A stretch of 60,687 nt of DNA from Planctomycetota bacterium (GCA_016872605.1 VGZI01000016.1:1-60687); one strand, 5' to 3'; counted from the stretch's first letter, positions 28,892-37,651 are shown. Notes: generated by a model not told the origin, from the sequence alone. A program made the numbers and translations.

Positions 28892-30253
28892 GTGACCTCG
28901 GCAACCCTTTCCAGCACTGGTCAATGGACGGTTCTTGTTGTCGCGTTTCTTGGCTGGCACTTCGCTGGCGTCCACATGTCGATCACACAGCTCACCGGGC
29001 AATCAGCCGCGATCGACTTGCTCGAGCGGAACGGCGAACTCGACGCCCGCCGCTTTCTCGATCTCAACAAACGGTCGCAAGTTAAGCAGGCGCTCTCCGC
29101 GGCAGACAAGGCGGATCTGGAGGATTGGAAGCCGACCGTCACCCGCTGGTTCGCCTGGTTTCAATGCGCGTTCCTCTTCGGCGCGGCGGCGGGCGGGCTC
29201 GTCTTCGGCTGGCTGGGCGATCGGTTCGGACGCTCCAAGGCCATGGCGGTGAGCATCGTCATGTACTCGACTTTCTCGGCAGCGACGGCGCTGGCGCAAT
29301 CGCCGGAAATGCTGTGTGCGTTATGGTTCCTCGCCTGCACCGGCGTCGGCGGGATGTGGCCCAACGGCGTCGCGCTCTTGGCCGAGGCGTGGTCCGACCT
29401 GTCGCGCCCGGCGGTCGCCGGCGTTATCGGCACCGCGGCAAACATCGGCATCTTCCTGTTCTCCTCCCTCGCCGCGTTCGTGACCATCGACTATGACTCC
29501 TGGCGTTGGGCGATGCTGCTGGGCGCGGCTCCGATTCTCCTCGGCGTGCTCGCATTCTTCATCGTGCCCGAGTCGCCGGCGTGGTTGGCGATTCGGACCG
29601 CTCCGCGCGTCGACGACGTAAAGCCAGCGCAGCCCGAAGTGAGCGTGTTTCGCTCTTCGCTCTTGGGCGTCACCTGCATCGCTATCGTGCTGGCGACCGT
29701 GCCGATGATCGGCGGATGGGGCACGGCGAACTGGATGAACCCGTGGGCCGAGACCGTGGTCGGGTCGGCGCGCAAAGCCGAGGTGTTGCAAGCTCGCTCG
29801 CTGACCGGCTTGGTGGGCAGCCTCCTGGGCGGATGGATCGCGACTTTCGCCGGGCGACGCACGACCTACTTCGCCGTCAGTCTCGCATCGCTTCTCCTGG
29901 CGCAGTACATCTTCACCTTCCTGACGCCCGGCGACGACACGTTCCTCATCTGGGTCGCGGCGCTCGGGTTCGTCAGCGGCGTCTATTTCGGTTGGCTGCC
30001 TCTGTGCTTGCCCGAAATGTTCCCAACAAAAGTGCGCTCGACGGGTGGCGGCGTCGGCTTCAACTTCGGTCGCATCGCCACCGCCGCGACGATTTTTGCC
30101 ACCGGCGCGCTCAGCACCTTCTTCGAGGGCGATTACGCGCGCATCGGGCAATGGACAAGTTGGCTCTTCGTCCTGGGCATGGTCGCCATCTGGTTCGCGC
30201 CGGACACCAGCGAGAAAGAACTCGTCGAGGCCGACGCGAGCGCAAAGCAGTGA
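28892..30253 (+). CDS. MFS transporter downstream of arsM
   Basis: A 453-residue secondary carrier with about 12 transmembrane helices. The MFS signature GGLVFGWLGDRFGRSKAM sits between helices 2 and 3. The first periplasmic loop is unusually long and charged (RNGELDARRFLDLNKRSQ and onwards). The GTG at 28892 is preferred because GGAG lies about 11 bases before it; an in-frame TTG at 28871 is also possible. Closest general types are sugar or organic acid carriers (PFAM sugar_tr/MFS_1), and similar proteins recur in planctomycetes. It starts 51 bases after arsM, so co-transcription is plausible. Substrate unknown. Confidence 0.85.
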   Translation: MTSATLSSTGQWTVLVVAFLGWHFAGVHMSITQLTGQSAAIDLLERNGELDARRFLDLNKRSQVKQALSAADKADLEDWKPTVTRWFAWFQCAFLFGAAAGGLVFGWLGDRFGRSKAMAVSIVMYSTFSAATALAQSPEMLCALWFLACTGVGGMWPNGVALLAEAWSDLSRPAVAGVIGTAANIGIFLFSSLAAFVTIDYDSWRWAMLLGAAPILLGVLAFFIVPESPAWLAIRTAPRVDDVKPAQPEVSVFRSSLLGVTCIAIVLATVPMIGGWGTANWMNPWAETVVGSARKAEVLQARSLTGLVGSLLGGWIATFAGRRTTYFAVSLASLLLAQYIFTFLTPGDDTFLIWVAALGFVSGVYFGWLPLCLPEMFPTKVRSTGGGVGFNFGRIATAATIFATGALSTFFEGDYARIGQWTSWLFVLGMVAIWFAPDTSEKELVEADASAKQ

Positions 30254-30292
30254 CGGGTCCACCCTCGCGCCGAGAGCGCCACGCCGAGCGCA

Positions 30293-30955
30293 TCACGATT
30301 TCGCGGCGGGCTTGGCTCGGCCGCGGACGGTCATGTGGATATGATTCTTGCCGGCGGTTTGCCAGTCGGCGACGACGGTGTCGTTACCGATGCGCCAGTG
30401 GTAGTTGCCGCCGTTGAGATGGGATTTGTCGGCTTTGTTCCAGAAGGCGATGCGGAGGTTATCGACGCCTCCATCGCGTTCGATGATCGCCTCGGCCGTC
30501 CTGCGGCGGTCGGCGGCGAAGACGTCGAGGCGCTTGGCCAAGAGCTTGCGAGCGAGACCGCGTGACTTCTCGTTGAGATCGCCGATCTTGACCCCTGCTT
30601 TGCCGATGGCGGCGCCGGATGCCGAACTTGCGGCTTTGGCTTGAATGCTTTTGCTCTCCGCCTCGGTCAGAGAGCCGTAGAGTTCCAGCGCGAGCTTTTC
30701 TTCCTCCGCCCAGAGGTCTTTGACCGGATTGCCTCCGAGCAGACACGAAACGAATAGTTTGGAGCGACTGGCAAGCGAGTCCATAAGGAATCCACGAATG
30801 TAGGAGGAAGGATCAAGTCTCTCCGAGCCTTCTCTTTTCGTGCCTGACGTCATTTGTCCGAGCACCGTCTTCGTGTTTTCCTCATTTCGAGCTTTCGTGA
30901 TTCTGTTTTCTTGCCATCCCTTCGATGATTGAAAAAAAATGTGTGCAGCGTGCAA
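30293..30955 (-). pseudogene. DUF3500-like C-terminal fragment
   Basis: The open frame encodes 220 residues, of which about 30293-30770 looks conserved. EEEKLALELYGSLTEAE, LDVFAADRRRTAEAIIERDG and HLNGGNYHWRIGNDTVVADW with KNHIHMTV near the end match the C-terminal part of DUF3500 proteins, which are usually 300 residues or more. The first 60 residues are encoded by low-complexity repeat DNA of the same type seen at 49682-49806 (CACGAA-rich). The N-terminal domain therefore appears lost and the gene probably inactive. There is no signal peptide. The alternative is a genuinely short variant starting near 30860. Confidence 0.55.
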
Positions 30956-30973
30956 ACATTTTGCTTGTTAGTA

Positions 30974-31026
30974 GCACGGATGGCACGGGCAAAGAGCAAA
31001 AGGATTATTTTGCTCTTTATCCGTGC
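30974..31026. repeat. Long hairpin repeat
   Basis: Outer arms GCACGGAT (30974) and ATCCGTGC (31019) enclose a perfect 11-base inner stem AAAGAGCAAAA/TTTTGCTCTTT with a 6-base loop. A short shared sequence (GTTGCGGCTCAGCCGCGCT, 31058-31076) just beside it recurs at 49806-49824. The region 30956-31248 holds no convincing gene. Confidence 0.6.
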
Positions 31027-31248
31027 GAGCAGTGTAATGCGTGGTTGGTTCTTGATGGTTGCGGCTCAGCCGCGCTAGGTGATCCGTAGCATACGCCTTC
31101 CGTGCGATAGCTTGGATGTGTACACTCCTTTGTTTGAAGAAGTGTACATGATGCAACAGCCAACGCACTCAGGGCAGCCTGGTTTCCGGATAGCCTTTCA
31201 ATGTCACGAGACCTGTGCGTTGCGGGCGCCGACTTGCGGCTTCTGGAA

Positions 31249-32679
31249 CTACGCCGGCTTCATCATCGTTTCGATTTTCTGGCGGATCTTCATGAAGGCG
31301 AAGACGCAGCCGGGGTCGAAGTGCGTGCCGGCTTTGCCGATCAGTTCCAGGAATGCTTGATCGGCGGCCATGGCGGGGCGATAGTGTCGGTCGGAGGTCA
31401 TGGCGTCGAAGGCGTCAGTGACGGAGACGATGCGGGCGATGAGTGGAATCTGCTCGTGGGACAGACGATCCGGATAGCCCGTGCCGTCCCAGCGTTCGTG
31501 GTGATGGCGAACGATGGGGATCATCGGGACCAGGTGCATCATGGTATCGAGCATGGTGGCGCCCTTGGTGGTGTGCGTCTTCATGTGCTCGAACTCGCCG
31601 TGGGTGAGCTTGCCGGGCTTGCGGAGGATGGCGTCGTCGATGCCGATCTTGCCGATGTCGTGGAGCGGCGTGCCGATCTGAATCTGGTATTTTTCGTTGG
31701 GCGTGAGCTTGAGTTCGTCGGCGAGTGCGAGGGAGAATTCGGTGACGCGTCGGGTGTGGTCGCCGGTGTACTGGTCGCGCATCTCAACGGCGCGGGCCAG
31801 CGTCGAAACGGTCTGAATGAACTGGTCGCGTTGCTGCTCGACGAGCTGTGCCGTCTCGATGCCGACAGCCACGCTGGCGGCAATCGCGTCGGCGTAGTAG
31901 AGATCATTTTCCGAGAACGGGTCGTCCATCATACCGCGGTCCAGATGCAGGATGCCGATGCGGCGGCGCGGCGTGCGCAAGAGGGCCGTGATGATCGAGT
32001 TCATCGCCCCGTGCCGACCGCTGCGTGCCAACAGCAAGCCTGCGTCGGCGTTGACGTCCTCACTCAACAGCGATTCCCCGCGTTCAAAACACCGGGCGGC
32101 CAGCGTTCGGCTGAACGACTTCATCGGCGTCGCCGGATTGAGCTTCGGCGCCAAGGTAGCGCGCAGCGACAACTCCCCAGTGATCGGATCAGCTAAGATG
32201 ATGCTGCCGCGCTGGGCGTTCAGTGCGGCGATGGTGTCGGCCAAGATCGACTGCAGCAGTTCTTCCAGGTGAGAGATGTGCGTCATGTGGTGATTGGCAC
32301 GCACCAGAGCGAGCATGGCCGGCTCTTGTTGTGGCCGATTGGCGCTTTCCAGCGTCACCACCTCCAACGCCTTGTCCCAGGATTGCTGCGTCCGAGCCTT
32401 GACCGTGACGTGCACACCGCTCGTGGCGATGCGCTGCTTGGCGTCGTCGTCTTGCAACGCGGCTGGCACGGGCGTTCGGTTTAGTAGGGCCGGCTGCTCC
32501 CCGGCTTTCATGTCGATGGCCCGCATCTGGAGCTTGCCGAATTGCACGACATCGTCAGCCGCAAGCGTTTCTTCCTTGCCGTTGATCACGCGGTCGTTAA
32601 TCAACGTCGGGTACAGGATGTTGTGCGCCAGATCGCGCACGACCCAGCGCGCGCCGTGATGGCGAATCTCGGCGTGCAC
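31249..32679 (-). CDS. GAF-HD-GYP response protein (N-terminal FHA half-domain, truncated)
   Basis: An open frame of 476 residues. It begins inside an FHA domain (HAEIRHHGARWVVRDL, GKEETLAADDVVQFGKLQM). It continues with a GAF domain (about 165-300, GSIILADPITGELSLRATLA) and ends with an HD-GYP phosphodiesterase domain. The HD pair is in LHDIGKIGIDDAIL and the second motif is HHERWDGTGYPD. HD-GYP proteins hydrolyse cyclic-di-GMP or related nucleotides. FHA domains bind phosphothreonine, which fits the Ser/Thr kinase gene that starts 583 bases away on the other strand. The only start for this frame is a GTG at 32679 with no ribosome site. The true gene begins at 32814 but is interrupted (see next entry). 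Confidence 0.8.
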   Translation of the reverse strand: MHAEIRHHGARWVVRDLAHNILYPTLINDRVINGKEETLAADDVVQFGKLQMRAIDMKAGEQPALLNRTPVPAALQDDDAKQRIATSGVHVTVKARTQQSWDKALEVVTLESANRPQQEPAMLALVRANHHMTHISHLEELLQSILADTIAALNAQRGSIILADPITGELSLRATLAPKLNPATPMKSFSRTLAARCFERGESLLSEDVNADAGLLLARSGRHGAMNSIITALLRTPRRRIGILHLDRGMMDDPFSENDLYYADAIAASVAVGIETAQLVEQQRDQFIQTVSTLARAVEMRDQYTGDHTRRVTEFSLALADELKLTPNEKYQIQIGTPLHDIGKIGIDDAILRKPGKLTHGEFEHMKTHTTKGATMLDTMMHLVPMIPIVRHHHERWDGTGYPDRLSHEQIPLIARIVSVTDAFDAMTSDRHYRPAMAADQAFLELIGKAGTHFDPGCVFAFMKIRQKIETMMKPA

Positions 32680-32814
32680 GCGCTCGACGGAATGATCGCG
32701 CAGGACGACGTCGAGGTTCGTTTATCGGCCGATCCGCAGCGTTGAGTTGCTCTCCCACGTCAGACCCGACAGCTTGGGACCCAAACCAGCCAAGACAATG
32801 CGCGGTTCGCTCAT
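32680..32814 (-). pseudogene. Detached N-terminus of the FHA-GAF-HD-GYP gene, closed by in-frame TAA
   Basis: From ATG at 32814 the frame reads MSEPRIVLAGLGPKL and on to LRIGR, then TAA at 32722-32724, then TNLDVVLRDHSVERV, which runs without a shift into the 476-residue frame. LRIGR-x-TNLDVVLRDHSVERVHAEI is the classic FHA phosphopeptide loop, so one codon (for example CAA) has become a stop. This is a nonsense mutation, a sequencing error, or a readthrough site. Confidence 0.8.
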
Positions 32815-33261
32815 GAGAACATTTCCGCAAGCACATGGGCGATGTCGTTGGCGCGTGCAGAAACACTGCGGCACGCTGCCTGATCAAACATAGCTCACAC
32901 TTCGCCGACTCGAGTGCCACGGACGGAAAAACGGCTGTCGGCAACTCTGCTTGCTTGAAAGCCCGCGTCAATTGTGTACAGATGTATTCGGTTTCTTCTT
33001 CTGGAACTTTTTTGCTGGATTGCCCGTCGAGGTAGTGATAGACTTCTTGGCTGGCCCATCGTTCCATTCGATCAACCTGATAAAGTTAGTCGTCCGCGCA
33101 GAGAAGGTTGTGCTATAATCTTCAGTGCATTTGTCGATTCTCCCTCGGCACTGACGCAAATATCTATTGAAGGTCCGCATACGGAGGACGTTGCCGTGGC
33201 CTCGGATTTCATCTGTTTCATCGTGATTTTTCCGCCCGAGGTTGGCGTGCCGGAGGAATGA
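32815..33261. other. Intergenic region with kinase leader
   Basis: A 447-base gap between the divergent HD-GYP and kinase genes. A reading frame at 32974-33261 ends just before the kinase start but has no recognisable composition or ribosome site. No hairpin of note was seen. Confidence 0.35.
33111..33119 (+). promoter_or_regulatory. Candidate extended -10 promoter for the kinase
   Basis: TGCTATAAT is an exact extended -10 element, 142 bases before the kinase ATG. No good -35 stands upstream, which is normal for extended -10 promoters. Confidence 0.3.
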
Positions 33262-34887
33262 ATGGAAAACCAGAAGTCGCGGTCCAAATTGGGCGACAAG
33301 CCCAAGAGCGAAGTCGGCAAGAAAGCCGAGACGCCCGCGCTCGATACCAACCTTGAAAACGACACGGTCTCACCCGACAAGCAGGATGCGGAATTCGAGA
33401 AGCTCGGCGCCATGCGCGTCAGCGGCCCGGTCGACGATTCCGCGGAACCGCATCGGGCAGGCGATTCCGGGTCGAACTACACCGAGATTTCGCCGTCGCG
33501 CGTCCTCGGCAAGAATCTTACGCAGCTAGGTGACTTCCAACTCATTCGCAAGCTCGGCGAAGGCGCCATGGGCGCTGTCTACAAAGCCAAGCAAGTCAGC
33601 TTCAATCGCATTGTTGCCCTGAAGATCCTCTTCCCACACGTTGCCAACATCCCTAAGCTCGTTCAGCGTCTGTACCGGGAAGGCCGGGTGATGGCCGATT
33701 TGGATCACCCCAACATTGTCCAGGCCTACGCCATCGGCGAAGCGGAAGGATGCCATTATGTCGCAATGGAGTACATCTCCGGGCAGAGCCTGCAGAAGTG
33801 GCTCAATCAGCTGGGCAAGATCCCGGTGGGGGACGCCGTCCGCATCACCATTGACTGCGCCAAGGCGCTCCTGTACGCGCACAACCAGAAGATCATTCAC
33901 CGCGACGTCAAGCCGGACAATATCCTTCTCACCAAAACAGGAATTGTGAAGCTTGCCGACCTCGGGCTGGTCAAGAAGGACGACGAGGAAATGTCGCTGA
34001 CGCAAACCGGACATGCCGTCGGCACGCCGTGGTACATGCCGATCGAGCAGGCCCGCAACGCCAAGGAGATCGATGGGCGTTGCGACATCTACGCGCTGGG
34101 CTGCACGCTCTATGCCATGCTGACGGGGCATCCGCCGTTCATCGGCCAGACGATCGTCGACGTGATCCGCGCCAAGGAGCTCGGCACGTTTGCCCCGGCA
34201 AGGCAGGCCAACGCCAACGTGCCGGAACGCCTCGATCTGGTCATTGCCAAGATGGCCGCCAAGCTGCCGAAAAATCGCTATCAGAGCTGCGACGAGTTGA
34301 TCAGCGACCTGGAAGCTCTGGGATTGGCGAGCGGAAAGCTGTCGATCGTTCAGCAGAAGCCCGCGCCAGAGGCGGGCGCGATGGACACGCCCATGCCTGG
34401 CAAAACCGTGGTCACGCCGCCGCGGCCCGAAGCCGACGACTCGGGGCGAGTCGCCGCCCCAGAACACGATCCGGATCAATGGTACGTGCAGCTAAGGATG
34501 CCCGATGGAACGCAGGTGACGCGCAAATACAAGACGGCGCAGCTCAACAAGATGCTGACGGAAGGCACGATCGAGCCCCACGCCCGCGCCAGCCACAGCC
34601 CGACCGAAGGCTTCCGCGCGCTGGCCACCTACAAAGAGTTCCAGGGTGTGGCCATGACCAAGACGACCAAGAAGGGCGCCGACAAAACGACTGCTAAGTA
34701 TCGCGGCGCCTACAAGAAGCTCGAAGAACAAGAAAAACAGCGCGAACAAGAAGAACGCGCCGCCAGTGAAGAAGAAACCGAACTGCAAGCCAACACCCGC
34801 TACTGGGGCGAAATCGCTCTCCGCGTTGCCCCCATCCTCCTCGCCGCCGCCGCTGTCCTTGGCTTTTTCTACTGGCTTGTGTCCTAA
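33262..34887 (+). CDS. Membrane Ser/Thr protein kinase
   Basis: A 541-residue Hanks-type kinase. After about 85 disordered residues comes the kinase domain (about 90-360). It has the glycine loop GEGAMGAVYKAK, Lys121 in VALKILF, catalytic HRDVKPDN (His213-Asp215) and DLG in place of DFG, followed by GTPWYMPIEQ. The C-terminal side has a second small domain (WYVQLRMPDGTQVTRKYKTA, about 410-460, GYF_2-like in appearance). A charged coiled coil (about 475-515) and one transmembrane helix at the extreme end (LRVAPILLAAAAVLGFFYWL) follow. The protein is thus tail-anchored. GGAGG stands 5 bases before ATG 33262. Substrates unknown; the nearby FHA protein is a candidate reader. Confidence 0.92.
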   Translation: MENQKSRSKLGDKPKSEVGKKAETPALDTNLENDTVSPDKQDAEFEKLGAMRVSGPVDDSAEPHRAGDSGSNYTEISPSRVLGKNLTQLGDFQLIRKLGEGAMGAVYKAKQVSFNRIVALKILFPHVANIPKLVQRLYREGRVMADLDHPNIVQAYAIGEAEGCHYVAMEYISGQSLQKWLNQLGKIPVGDAVRITIDCAKALLYAHNQKIIHRDVKPDNILLTKTGIVKLADLGLVKKDDEEMSLTQTGHAVGTPWYMPIEQARNAKEIDGRCDIYALGCTLYAMLTGHPPFIGQTIVDVIRAKELGTFAPARQANANVPERLDLVIAKMAAKLPKNRYQSCDELISDLEALGLASGKLSIVQQKPAPEAGAMDTPMPGKTVVTPPRPEADDSGRVAAPEHDPDQWYVQLRMPDGTQVTRKYKTAQLNKMLTEGTIEPHARASHSPTEGFRALATYKEFQGVAMTKTTKKGADKTTAKYRGAYKKLEEQEKQREQEERAASEEETELQANTRYWGEIALRVAPILLAAAAVLGFFYWLVS

Positions 34888-34903
34888 CGCGCATCTAAAA
34901 GCA

Positions 34904-34957
34904 GCGCACGCAGTAAGCGGTCGCGCCGGGGCGAATGCCGCATACTCTGCGCGCGGC
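34904..34957. repeat. REP-like element, left flank of RAYT pseudogene
   Basis: The segment GCGCACGCAGTAAGCGGTCG continuing CGCCGGGG ... GCGCGCGGC is repeated with some divergence at 35505-35558 in the same orientation. The two copies bracket the transposase remnant. Confidence 0.65.
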
Positions 34958-34972
34958 TCATTGGAGCCTACT

Positions 34973-35481
34973 TTGGCGCAGGGGTATTTCATTTCGTTCA
35001 CGACCTACGGCACCTGGCTGCACGGGACCGCCAAGGGAAAAGGAACCGTGGACGATGATCACAACGCATTGGGCACGCCCTTTGTAGACGCAAGCGCCGA
35101 GCGTGAACGGCAAGCGCGCGACGTCATGGCGCAGCCTCCTGACAACATGAGCGCTGCGGAGCGAGCAATCGTGTGCAAGTCAATCGTGGAATAGGCGCAA
35201 GATCGAGCCTGGCAGTTGTGGGCGGTGCACGTGCGGACGAACCATGTATATGTCGTGGTGTCTGCGGATCGCATCCGGGCCGCATAGTGGCTGACATGAA
35301 AGCCCGCGTCTCGCGCGATTTGACAAGCGCCGGCTTCGATACTGCCGAACGTCGGCGCTGGAGGCGCCACGGCAGCACAAAGCACCTGTTTCGCGAACAA
35401 GAAGTCGAGGCGGCAAATCGGTAAACGCTCCACGATCAAGGCAACCGCAAGGCGCACTACGAGGAGCCGCGCACGAAGTAA
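34973..35481 (+). pseudogene. REP-associated tyrosine transposase (RAYT, IS200-like) remnant
   Basis: The translated remains read YFISFTTYGTWLHGTAKG, DDDHNALGTPFVDAS and AVHVRTNHVYVVVSADRIR. After a frame change come VADMKARVSRDLTSAGFDTA and RRRWRRHGSTKHLF, ending HDQGNRKAHYEEPRTK. This is the order of a Y1-transposase-like RAYT. It is dead: a TAG at 35192, a frameshift near 35280 and a TAA at 35422 interrupt it, and the second His of the HUH motif is Tyr (NHVY). The N-terminal start at TTG 34973 lacks a ribosome site. RAYTs mobilise or domesticate REP palindromes, and REP-like sequences flank this one on both sides. Confidence 0.8.
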
Positions 35482-35558
35482 GCGGTTTAGGTGGTGAAAG
35501 ATCTGTGCACGCAGTAGCGATCGCGCCGGGGAGAAAGCCACTTGCTTCGTGCGCGGCA
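35466..35558. repeat. REP-like elements, right flank of RAYT pseudogene
   Basis: GCCGCGCACGAAG (35466) and CTTCGTGCGCGGC (ending 35557) form a perfect inverted repeat. The inner part 35505-35557 is a direct copy of the left flank (34904). Confidence 0.65.
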
Positions 35559-35561
35559 CTC

Positions 35562-36860
35562 TTACTTCACGTTGCCGATGCGATACAGGTGGCTTCTGGT
35601 GCGTATGAACAGGCTGCCGTGGGCGGCAGCGGGAGACGCCATCATGTCTTCGCCGAGTTCATTCGTGGAGATTTTCTTGAACTCGCGGTTCGCTAGGGCG
35701 ATGATCGCTTTCGCGTCTTTGGAAAAGAAGTAGATCTTGCCGTCGTGCACGAGAGGCGTGGCACGGAAGTTGGCGGCGAGGCGTTCCTTCCAGAGTTCTT
35801 TGCCGTTCTCGGCGTCGAGGCAGGTGGCGATGCCGTCGTTGTTGGCCAAGAAGACGAGGCCGTTGGCGTAGACGGGACTGGCGGCGTCGGGGGTGGCTTT
35901 GGCGGGGTACTTCCATTTGACGTTGTCGGCGGTGGTGTCGCCCGAGCCGCCGGCCTTGAGGGCGAAGACGGGTCCTTTCATGCCCTGGACGGCGTAAATG
36001 GTGTCGCCGGCGAGCGTCGGCCCGGAGATAACGCGGTTGCCAGTGAACGGCTTGCACAGCCACAGGCGTTTGCCGGTGGAGGGGTCGTAGCCATCGACGA
36101 CATTGGCACCGAAAAGGATGAGTTCCGTGCGGGCCCTCACCCCTGGCCCCTCTCCCATGGGGCGAGGGGTGTACAGCAGCGGCGTCGTGTACGAGTCGGC
36201 AGGTTCTTCCTTGGCGCCGTATTCACGTGGTGCGTACCATTTCTGTTTGCCGGTGAGTTTCTCGTGAGCGACGAGATAGTTCTTACCGCCGCCCTTGGTG
36301 TCTTGCATGCACACGGAGATGAGGAGATCGCCGACCAAAACGGGGGAGTTGGCGTGGCCCCACCAGATAGAGTAGACGCCATGTTCCTTGGCGAGGTTCT
36401 TGGCCCAGATCTGGTTGCCGGCAAAGTCGTAGCAGGCGAGATCGCCGTTGCCAAAGTGGACCCAGACATGCTGGCCATCGGTAACGGGGGACGGGCTGGC
36501 CATGTTGTGCTCATCGTGAAAGCGGTTGACGCCGACGGGGCCTTTGCGTCGCGGCTGCCCTTCACCGACTTCGCGCATCCAAACGACTTTTCCGGTGGCG
36601 GCGTCGATTCGCAGAAAGAAGAGCTTGCGATCGTCGACCTGCGTGGTCAGAAAGATCGCGTCCTTCCAGATGGCGGGGGTTGACGTGCCCCAGCCGGGGA
36701 TGGGCGTCTTCCAGGCGACGTTGTCCGTTGCGGACCACTTGGTGGGCAGACCTTTGCCCGGCGCGACGCTGTCGCCCGTGGGGCCGCGCCATTGGGGCCA
36801 AACGTCGTTGGCGGCGGCCTGGCCAAGGAGCAACATCAGTCCCATCGTGCAGCAGGTCAT
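35562..36860 (-). CDS. Secreted PQQ-type beta-propeller protein with in-frame REP insertion
   Basis: A 432-residue exported eight-bladed propeller-like protein. A signal peptide occupies residues 1-18 (CCTMGLMLLLGQAAA). WPQWRGPTGDSVAPGKGLP is the standard beginning of this planctomycete family, and blades repeat the tryptophan docking motif (LDAENGKELWKERL, DPSTGKRLWLCK, AATGKVVWMREV). Many members lack PQQ and are thought to be scaffolds or quinoprotein-like dehydrogenases. At about residues 231-243 the sequence TPRPMGEGPGVRA is encoded by a palindromic repeat (36131-36170) that has been inserted without breaking the frame. The protein ends SLFIRTRSHLYRIGNVK. No clear ribosome site is seen before 36860. 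Confidence 0.88.
   Translation of the reverse strand: MTCCTMGLMLLLGQAAANDVWPQWRGPTGDSVAPGKGLPTKWSATDNVAWKTPIPGWGTSTPAIWKDAIFLTTQVDDRKLFFLRIDAATGKVVWMREVGEGQPRRKGPVGVNRFHDEHNMASPSPVTDGQHVWVHFGNGDLACYDFAGNQIWAKNLAKEHGVYSIWWGHANSPVLVGDLLISVCMQDTKGGGKNYLVAHEKLTGKQKWYAPREYGAKEEPADSYTTPLLYTPRPMGEGPGVRARTELILFGANVVDGYDPSTGKRLWLCKPFTGNRVISGPTLAGDTIYAVQGMKGPVFALKAGGSGDTTADNVKWKYPAKATPDAASPVYANGLVFLANNDGIATCLDAENGKELWKERLAANFRATPLVHDGKIYFFSKDAKAIIALANREFKKISTNELGEDMMASPAAAHGSLFIRTRSHLYRIGNVK
36131..36170. repeat. REP-like element, family E, inside a coding sequence
   Basis: The segment GGCCCTCACCCCTGGCCCCT followed by CTCCCATGGGGCGAGGGG matches intergenic elements at 43207-43311 and 45718-45820. It encodes 13 extra residues in the PQQ-propeller gene. 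Confidence 0.8.
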
Positions 36861-37027
36861 TGCGGTCTCCGACTTTGAGTTGACACAAGGCGTGTGTGTC
36901 TCTGCTCACCAATCATTTATCCTTCGCATTTTACAATCCTAGATTCTGCTTGCAAGCATGGAAACGCGGGCTGATTCGTGGTAGGATAGCTGGCGAACGA
37001 GGAGCACATCCCGGCGGGAGTCAAGCC

Positions 37028-37636
37028 ATGTCGAATGCCAAACCGAATGCGAGCAAGCATGGTCCGGCGTCCACGCCGACGTCGCCGTGGGTGATCTTCG
37101 CGGCAGTGGCGGTGCCGCTTGTGGGCATCGTCCTGTTGGGCGCCGCGTTGGTGGGCGTCTACTTCGCGTTTCGTGAGCCAGCCAGGCCTGCTCAAGAGTT
37201 TGCGCGGCTCGATGAGAAAAAAGGAACACCCAACGTGATCCCGCCTGGTTCGAAGACGCCAGAGAAAAAGGCAGACCAACCGCAAACCAAGAAGGATTCG
37301 AGAACCAAAGACGTCGACGACGATGACCGGTTCTCACCCGACCCCGTGCTGTCGCGCACGCGCAAGGACGATAAGGACGTCGTCGAGCAGCCCAAGGTGA
37401 CGCCGGGACATGCGGAGTCGCCGCCCAAGACAAAGGCGCCGATCAAGATCTTTGTGCATCACTATCGCAACCACGGGCTGCCCGACTGCAAGGCCCCGAC
37501 GAGGTTCGTGGTGCGCGTACAGATCGACGATGAGGTGCGCCATTTTAATGGCAGCGTGTCGTTTTCGAGCAACCGCATGGCGTTCGTCGCGGAGGTTCCG
37601 ATCGGGGCTGACGGAACGGTGCGATGGCAGAAGTAG
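37028..37636 (+). CDS. Single-pass membrane hypothetical protein
   Basis: A 202-residue protein with an N-in transmembrane helix at about 22-47 (WVIFAAVAVPLVGIVLLGAA). A long, charged and disordered linker (Lys/Asp-rich) follows. A small C-terminal domain at about 140-202 starts IKIFVHHYRNHG and ends IGADGTVRWQK. No family is recognised. ATG at 37028 is preferred because GGGAG stands 8 bases upstream; an in-frame ATG at 36896 lies in the promoter zone of the PQQ gene. It converges with the PQQ gene at 37652, with 15 bases between the stop codons. Confidence 0.7.
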   Translation: MSNAKPNASKHGPASTPTSPWVIFAAVAVPLVGIVLLGAALVGVYFAFREPARPAQEFARLDEKKGTPNVIPPGSKTPEKKADQPQTKKDSRTKDVDDDDRFSPDPVLSRTRKDDKDVVEQPKVTPGHAESPPKTKAPIKIFVHHYRNHGLPDCKAPTRFVVRVQIDDEVRHFNGSVSFSSNRMAFVAEVPIGADGTVRWQK

Positions 37637-37651
37637 CGTGAGGCGCCGTCG

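Noticed and set aside
32722..32724. Internal TAA as a selenocysteine codon, given selA nearby
   Set aside because: Selenocysteine uses UGA, not UAA, and the position is in an FHA loop.
32974..33261. 95-codon frame ending just before the Ser/Thr kinase
   Set aside because: No ribosome site, no homology and mixed composition; probably leader DNA.
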